From Verrucomicrobiota bacterium (GTDB lineage Bacteria; Verrucomicrobiota; Verrucomicrobiia; Methylacidiphilales; Verrucolacustridaceae): a stretch of 44,478 nucleotides of DNA. The stretch is from contig RFMG01000156.1 of assembly GCA_009927835.1 (NCBI GenBank), forward strand, positions 1 to 44,478, given 5' to 3'. Within the stretch, counting starts at the first letter, position 1; each line of letters opens with the position of its first letter. The position numbers were made by a program, and so were the translations under genes. Positions 39,889-44,478 of the stretch are shown one piece after another. The notes beneath the pieces were generated by a model. It saw only the letters and a list, made by a program, of their open reading frames with translations. It did not search any database and was not told the origin of the DNA.

Positions 39889-41157
39889 TCAGGCGGCTTT
39901 GCGTGATTCCTTTCGTTTGATGATCGGGGCGCGATGGCCCTCGGCCACAGCCTGATTGATGATCACCTCCTCGACGTCGTCCCGGGAGGGGATGTCGTAC
40001 ATCAGATCGAGCATCATGCCTTCAAGAAGGCTACGCAGAGCTCGGGCACCAGTGCCTTTCTTTAAGGCTGTCTCCGCCAGGCAACGCAGAGCATCCCTGG
40101 TGAAATTCAGTTTTACTCCCTCCATCCCGAGCAGTTTTGCGTACTGCCGGGTCAGGGAATTCTTTGGATCGGTCAGGACAAGGATCAGCTCGTCGACCGT
40201 GAGCGGGCTGAGGTGGCTAAGAACAGGGAGTCGGCCAATAAATTCAGGGATCATGCCAAAACGAAGAAGATCATCCGGCTCGGCGTAACGGAGAAGTCCG
40301 AGGCCATCCTCCGGGACCTGGGCTTTTGCGGTCAGGCTGGAGCCGAAACCGAGGGCCCGACCTCCCATCCGTTTGTGGACGATCTCCTCGAGACCGACGA
40401 ATCCGCCCCCGCAGATAAAGAGGATGTTCTGGGTGTTGACCTGGATATGCTCCGCCTGAGGATGTTTCCGACCACCCTGGGGAGGGACGTGGCAGACCGT
40501 CCCTTCCAGAATCTTTAGGAGCCCTTGCTGTACCCCTTCGCCTGAAACATCCCGAGTGATGGAGGCGCTGTCCGATTTACGTCCGATCTTGTCGATCTCA
40601 TCGATATAGACGATTCCGAGTTCGGCCCGTTTGACGTCGTAATCCGCATTTTGGAGGAGGCGCAGGATGATCGTCTCCACGTCTTCACCCACGTAGCCCG
40701 CCTCGGTCAATGAGGTCGCATCCGCGATGGCGAAGGGGACGTCCAAAATCCGTGCCAGGGTGCGGGCAAGAAGGGTTTTTCCGGAGCCTGTGGGGCCGAT
40801 GAGAAGGATGTTGCTCTTTTCCAGCTCCACGTCGGCGTGGTCGGTGGGAAGGGTGTCGGTCTGGGGACCGCGGACGCGCTTGTAGTGGTTGTGGACGGCG
40901 ACGGCCAAGGTGCGTTTCGCCCGGTCCTGACCGATGACGTGACGATCCAGCTCCGCACGGATCTCGCGGGGTTTGGGAAGGCTCTTGAGAATGCCTTTGC
41001 CGGCGGGATTTTCGCCGACTTCGCGGTTCAATATGTTTGTGCAAAGCGTGATGCAGTTATCGCAAATATATACCCCCGGACCGGCGATCAATTTTTTGAC
41101 CTCGGCGTGGCTTTTGCCACAGAAAGAGCAGAGCGTGAGATGGGTGGGGCGGGCCAT
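39889..41157 (-). CDS. clpX: ATP-dependent Clp protease ATP-binding subunit ClpX
   Basis: AAA+ unfoldase of 422 residues that feeds proteins to ClpP. The N-terminal zinc-binding domain is [27 protein letters not shown] (Cys pairs). [19 protein letters not shown] is Walker [16 protein letters not shown]alker B, and the long [30 protein letters not shown] segment precedes sensor 1. [17 protein letters not shown] and [24 protein letters not shown] supply the arginine finger and sensor 2. ATG at 41157; clpP ends 13 bp upstream. Last gene of the tig-clpP-clpX operon. Confidence 0.97.
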   Translation of the reverse strand: MARPTHLTLCSFCGKSHAEVKKLIAGPGVYICDNCITLCTNILNREVGENPAGKGILKSLPKPREIRAELDRHVIGQDRAKRTLAVAVHNHYKRVRGPQTDTLPTDHADVELEKSNILLIGPTGSGKTLLARTLARILDVPFAIADATSLTEAGYVGEDVETIILRLLQNADYDVKRAELGIVYIDEIDKIGRKSDSASITRDVSGEGVQQGLLKILEGTVCHVPPQGGRKHPQAEHIQVNTQNILFICGGGFVGLEEIVHKRMGGRALGFGSSLTAKAQVPEDGLGLLRYAEPDDLLRFGMIPEFIGRLPVLSHLSPLTVDELILVLTDPKNSLTRQYAKLLGMEGVKLNFTRDALRCLAETALKKGTGARALRSLLEGMMLDLMYDIPSRDDVEEVIINQAVAEGHRAPIIKRKESRKAA

Positions 41158-41169
41158 CGGGCACCGGCT

Positions 41170-41799
41170 TTACTTTTTCGGCTGCTCCTCTTTACGGAAG
41201 GAGACAACATGATCCACCAAGCCGTAGGCTTTGGCGTCCTCTGCGGACATGAAGCGGTCCCGGTCGGTGTCTTTTTCTACCGTCTCAAAGCTCTGGCCCG
41301 TGTGGTGGGCGAGAATCTCATTGAGACGTTTTTTTGCGCGAAGAATCTCCTGTGCCTGGATGCTGATGTCGGTGGCTTGGCCTTGGGCTCCACCCAGGGG
41401 CTGGTGAATCATGATCCTGGCGTTGGGCAAACAGAAGCGCTTCCCTTTGGTGCCCGCAGCGAGAAGGACCGCCCCCATGCTGGCAGCCTGACCAATGCAG
41501 TAGGTGTTCACCTCGCAGGTGATGTACTGCATGGTGTCGTAAATCGCGAGACCCGCGGTGACGTATCCTCCCGGCGAGTGGACGTAGATGCTGACGTCTT
41601 TTTTGGGGTCCTCCATCTGCAGGAAGAGAAGCTGCGCGATGATGGAGTTGGCCATGCTGTCATCGATGGCCGTACCGATGAAGATGATGCGGTCTTTCAG
41701 GAGGCGGGAGTAGATGTCGTAGGCGCGTTCCCCGCGCCCCGTCTGTTCGATGACGCTGGGAACGAAGTAGTCGGCCTTGGGATCGGTGCTCATCTCCAT
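41170..41799 (-). CDS. clpP: ATP-dependent Clp protease proteolytic subunit ClpP
   Basis: Serine protease subunit of 209 residues forming the barrel degraded through by ClpX. The catalytic triad is Ser107 ([11 protein letters not shown]), His132 ([11 protein letters not shown]) and Asp181 (DRDRFMSA). [41 protein letters not shown] is the conserved head with the oxyanion glycines. GAGGG precedes the ATG at 41799 by 6 nt, and ATG at 41793 is possible. Three bases separate it from tig. Confidence 0.97.
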   Translation of the reverse strand: MEMSTDPKADYFVPSVIEQTGRGERAYDIYSRLLKDRIIFIGTAIDDSMANSIIAQLLFLQMEDPKKDVSIYVHSPGGYVTAGLAIYDTMQYITCEVNTYCIGQAASMGAVLLAAGTKGKRFCLPNARIMIHQPLGGAQGQATDISIQAQEILRAKKRLNEILAHHTGQSFETVEKDTDRDRFMSAEDAKAYGLVDHVVSFRKEEQPKK

Positions 41800-41802
41800 A
41801 AA

Positions 41803-43101
41803 TTACCCTCGGACGGCGTGTTGCAAAAGAAAATCAACGGTTTTTCTGCGCAACAAGGTGTCGGCAAGGGAGGGTAGAACGTTCGATTTTTTGAGGCGCT
41901 TGGCGAACAGGCGGGCGTCCTGACCCGATTGGGCGGCGAGAATGGCGATCTCCTGAACCACCTCCTCCTCCCCCACCTCGAGGCCCTCGGTCTCGGCAAT
42001 GCGGCGAAGGAGAAAGCTGAGCTTCACGTTTTCCTCGGCGTTCTGGCCGGCCGTCTTGAGAATATCATCCTTGTGTTTGATCAGCTCCTCGTTGGAGACG
42101 CCGCGTCGCTGATTTTCCTCCACCAAACGGGCGACGAGACGGCGGCGTTCCTCATCCAGGAGAGGTTCGGGGACCTCCATTTTGGTGGAGGCCAAGAGGG
42201 CTTGCGTGATGGCCCGACCCTCCTCGGCCCTGTGGGCGGATTCACGGGACGCGGCAAGATCCGCCCGAACGCGGGATTCCAACTCGGCCTTCGGCATCTT
42301 GTAGTTTTCCTGGCAAAAAGCCTCGTCCACTTCGGGCACATGCCGCTCCTTAAGCTCATGCAGCGTCACCTCGTAGTGGCCGGTCTGCTTTTGAAGAGCG
42401 GCATGGGGAAACTCTTTGGGAAATTGGACCTCCACCTTGCGGGTTTCCCCGGGGCTCATTCCGTACAGAGCCGGGACAAAACCCGGAAGAAAGGCATCCG
42501 GTTTCAGCCAGACCCACAGTTTTTTGGCTCCTGCGACCTGGCCGGCCTGGGGAGCCAGTTCGAGAATTTTTTTTCCTCCGCAGGTTCCCTCGAAATCCAG
42601 AACGGCATAGTCTCCCTCCCGGGCGGGCCGAGGGGGGAGTGTGTGGAAATGGGCCATCGGCTCGGCCAACCGGTCGAGAGCGGATTTGACGTCCGCATCG
42701 GTCACCGGCTCGGGACTTTTCTTGGGGATTTTCAGGCCTTTGGCGGCGGGAACTTTGAATTCCGGCGCCAGGTCAACGCGGAGGATGAATTTGAACCTTT
42801 TGTCCTTTTCGAAATTGGCCTCCTCGACCGCTGGGTCGTCCACCAGGCGCAGCTTCTCTTTTTCCACCGCATGCCGGAGTCCCTCCCGCAGCAGGTTGTC
42901 TTTCAGCTCGCTCTGAATATCGGGGGCGTAGCGACGACGCACCATCTCCAGCGGGGCATGCCCGGGACGGAATCCCGGAAGGCGGGCTGATTTTTGGAAC
43001 GAGAGGGCAACCCTTTCCTCGGTCTGTCGCACCTGATCGGCGGGGATTTCCCCTTTGAGGCGACGGCGGCAACCGCCCATGTTTTCTAGGGAAACTTTCA
43101 T
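41803..43101 (-). CDS. tig: Trigger factor, ribosome-associated chaperone
   Basis: Chaperone of 432 residues that binds nascent chains at the ribosome exit and has peptidyl-prolyl isomerase activity. The N-terminal ribosome-binding domain holds the signature LPGFRPGHAPLEMVRRRY (usually GFRxGKxP; here GHAP). A central FKBP-like domain is visible from about residue 150 (EGDYAVLDFEGTCGG...FLPGFVPALYGMSPGETRKVEVQFP), and the C-terminal helical arms contain ERHVPEVDEAFCQENY and a repeat-rich charged region. First gene of the tig-clpP-clpX operon with its own promoter. Confidence 0.95.
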   Translation of the reverse strand: MKVSLENMGGCRRRLKGEIPADQVRQTEERVALSFQKSARLPGFRPGHAPLEMVRRRYAPDIQSELKDNLLREGLRHAVEKEKLRLVDDPAVEEANFEKDKRFKFILRVDLAPEFKVPAAKGLKIPKKSPEPVTDADVKSALDRLAEPMAHFHTLPPRPAREGDYAVLDFEGTCGGKKILELAPQAGQVAGAKKLWVWLKPDAFLPGFVPALYGMSPGETRKVEVQFPKEFPHAALQKQTGHYEVTLHELKERHVPEVDEAFCQENYKMPKAELESRVRADLAASRESAHRAEEGRAITQALLASTKMEVPEPLLDEERRRLVARLVEENQRRGVSNEELIKHKDDILKTAGQNAEENVKLSFLLRRIAETEGLEVGEEEVVQEIAILAAQSGQDARLFAKRLKKSNVLPSLADTLLRRKTVDFLLQHAVRG

Positions 43102-43113
43102 ATGCAGCCTTGA

Positions 43114-43142
43114 AACCTACGCAAGGCCGTTGGGCGAGCCAA
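43114..43142 (-). promoter_or_regulatory. Promoter of the tig-clpP-clpX operon
   Basis: On the minus strand TTGGCT (43137-43142), a 17-nt spacer and TAGGTT (43114-43119). The predicted transcription start falls about 5 nt before the tig ATG at 43101, so the leader would be very short. No Shine-Dalgarno is evident. The rest of the gap to the TolC gene (43143-43220) contains only a weak GGGTC/GACCC hairpin (43174-43190). Confidence 0.55.
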
Positions 43143-43220
43143 GGTCAGATTGGCCAGCGTTTGAGCTTTGGTGGGGTCGGGAAGTGACCCGAGTTAAAGC
43201 ACTTTTAAGAGATATGCTTA

Positions 43221-44478
43221 TTATTTTGCAAAGGTGGTGGGAGCATCCGCCACAACTGCAGCATCATAATTGGCTTGTGCACGGAAGTAGTCGGCTTGGG
43301 CCTCAACGCCCATTACTTCCGCATCAAAAGCAAATTGCTCCCGAATCTGCAGATTCAGCATGTCGGTGGCGCCCAGTTTCATCCGTTCTTGCTCGGCAGA
43401 TTGCAGTTGCCGGGCCAGATCGACATTACGACGAGTTTTCATCAGGGCCTGATGGGCGGCGTCCAAGGAAATAAAGGCATCCCGGACATCCGCAACAATC
43501 CGGTCCCGGGTAAACTGTTTTTCTAGATTCAAGCGGGAGATCGCCGAGTCGGCCACCACGACCCGACCTTCAGCCTCCCGTTGTTGTAGGGGCATTTTCA
43601 GCTGTACCAAGCCTTCTAGTTCCGTATCTCCATAAAAAGCGGGTTGGGCTGCAAGTAGGCCAACATCGAGATTAGGCAGGAGGGTGTTTTTCGCGAGCTT
43701 TTGATCGATATCAGCTTTTTTGAGGAGAAGTTCAATCCGTCGCATTTCCGGTCTTTGGAAAACAGCCTTGGCCAGATCAGCTGTCATTCGGCTTTCCTCC
43801 ATCAATGGCTGAGGAGGAAACGCTTTTGGTACGCGCTTTCGCTGGGCAATGATGGGCTGAGAACTTTCGAGCGTCCGATAAAAAAGGGAAAGCTCGATTG
43901 CACTGGCTTGAAATTTGCGTTTTGCCAAGACCAAGGCAATCTCACGGCTCACAACTAACTGTTGGTTATTTACCTGAACAATAGGGGCGGCTGCCCCGAA
44001 TTTCACCTGCTCCGCGATTGCGCTATCGCGATCCTGAGCGATACGAAGCAATTCCTCCGTCAAGGCGAGTCGTTGACCGCTGGCAACCCAAGTGTAATAG
44101 CTGATTGTCGCAGCACGGATGAAATCCAGATATTGTCGTAAAATAACCGGGTCGGCTAATTCCTGGTCGATCTTGGCCTGCCAAAGCTTGGCGCGCCGTT
44201 CGTCGATAACGCCGTCCCGAAGAAGAGGAATGCGCATGCCTACCAATCCCACCCCCTCACTATTGCCGAGGGAGTTATTTTTATTGTAATTGGGAAGGTA
44301 ACCACTGCTTAAGAGATAATAATCCGCATAGCTGGTGTACCCCCCGTACACGCTCCCACCCCAAAAGGGCAAGGGTTGATCCAGAAGGGCGTAGCCAGCG
44401 GCCCCATTGTTTGGTCCAGCTAGACTTTTTGCCCCTCCGGAATTTAGATTCAAGTCGAAGGATCCCAAAGCCTGTCGG
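43221..44478 (-). CDS. TolC-family outer-membrane efflux protein (N-terminus cut by window edge)
   Basis: C-terminal 419 residues of an outer-membrane factor; the frame stays open to position 44478. Long amphipathic helices with heptad-like spacing (LALTEELLRIAQDRDSAIAEQVKFGAAAPIVQVNNQQLVVSREIALVLAKRKFQASAIELSLFYR) and a second repeat (DVRDAFISLDAAHQALMKTRRNVDLARQLQSAEQERMKLGATDMLNLQIREQFAFDAEVMGVEAQADYFRAQANYDAA) give the duplicated OEP pattern. Beta-strand segments with Tyr and Gly at the visible start form part of the barrel. It would export substrates with an inner-membrane pump and a periplasmic adaptor, neither of which is in the window. Confidence 0.9.
   Translation of the reverse strand, partial: RQALGSFDLNLNSGGAKSLAGPNNGAAGYALLDQPLPFWGGSVYGGYTSYADYYLLSSGYLPNYNKNNSLGNSEGVGLVGMRIPLLRDGVIDERRAKLWQAKIDQELADPVILRQYLDFIRAATISYYTWVASGQRLALTEELLRIAQDRDSAIAEQVKFGAAAPIVQVNNQQLVVSREIALVLAKRKFQASAIELSLFYRTLESSQPIIAQRKRVPKAFPPQPLMEESRMTADLAKAVFQRPEMRRIELLLKKADIDQKLAKNTLLPNLDVGLLAAQPAFYGDTELEGLVQLKMPLQQREAEGRVVVADSAISRLNLEKQFTRDRIVADVRDAFISLDAAHQALMKTRRNVDLARQLQSAEQERMKLGATDMLNLQIREQFAFDAEVMGVEAQADYFRAQANYDAAVVADAPTTFAK

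Noticed and set aside
1..44478. tRNA, rRNA, CRISPR arrays and insertion sequences
   Set aside because: No T-loop/anticodon patterns, rRNA segments, regularly spaced repeats or transposase motifs were seen on either strand.

Overview
The window looks like chromosomal DNA of a GC-rich, Gram-negative bacterium of the PVC superphylum, most likely Verrucomicrobiota. The pointers are a PEP-CTERM exported protein, a pseudopilin with a variant H-X9-DG ending, a chlamydia-like (class Ic) ribonucleotide reductase, outer-membrane porin and TolC proteins, and a gene set otherwise typical of free-living heterotrophs. No rRNA, tRNA, CRISPR array, insertion sequence or prophage gene is visible. Coding density is high, and many neighbours are joined by 4-bp stop/start overlaps (ATGA, GTGA).

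Layout. 1-1605: a glutaredoxin cut by the window edge and a class III aminotransferase (minus). 1810-3392: PEP-CTERM protein overlapping a pseudopilin (plus). 3397-7901: minus-strand genes for heme oxygenase, a 45-residue membrane protein, a CAP-domain protein, a CPBP protease, RNase III, XerC/D recombinase and PurC. 7969-10927: a promoter and SAM-I riboswitch, then a threonine-synthase-like enzyme, a MoaD/ThiS sulfur carrier ending in Gly-Gly, a NIL-domain protein and an RmlD-like reductase. 10972-12961: a sugar nucleotidyltransferase and a membrane-anchored MsrB-MsrA fusion. 13102-17674: a structured leader followed by nrdB and nrdA. 17727-22540: small genes, ThrB and TatD (minus), HupE (minus), RidA-PyrE, and a GNAT acetyltransferase. 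22543-28335: a frameshifted flavoprotein disulfide reductase, a porin, and a frameshifted glycine decarboxylase gcvP (minus). 28421-36819: a P1B-4 metal ATPase, Adk-like kinase, Fmt, a lytic transglycosylase (minus), PriA and MetG. 36884-44478: sulfurtransferase, an acidic secreted protein, a class V aminotransferase, the tig-clpP-clpX operon and a partial TolC protein.

The most interesting system is the SAM-riboswitch operon at 7969-10927. The riboswitch should shut the operon when S-adenosylmethionine is plentiful, which suits methionine synthesis and not threonine synthesis. A PLP enzyme of the threonine synthase family with altered motifs next to a thiocarboxylate-type sulfur carrier and a NIL protein suggests homocysteine formation from O-phosphohomoserine with protein-bound sulfur. 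ThrB, which makes O-phosphohomoserine, is encoded at 17997-18872.

A second notable point is NrdB, which has leucine at the tyrosyl-radical position and glutamate at the first metal ligand (class Ic, expected Mn/Fe cofactor), preceded by a 5' leader with several possible hairpins. Two genes (the flavoprotein and gcvP) each lack one base. Several genes have a -10-like TANNNT hexamer only 6-7 nt before the start codon, which suggests leaderless transcripts. All statements come from reading the sequence; no database search was run.
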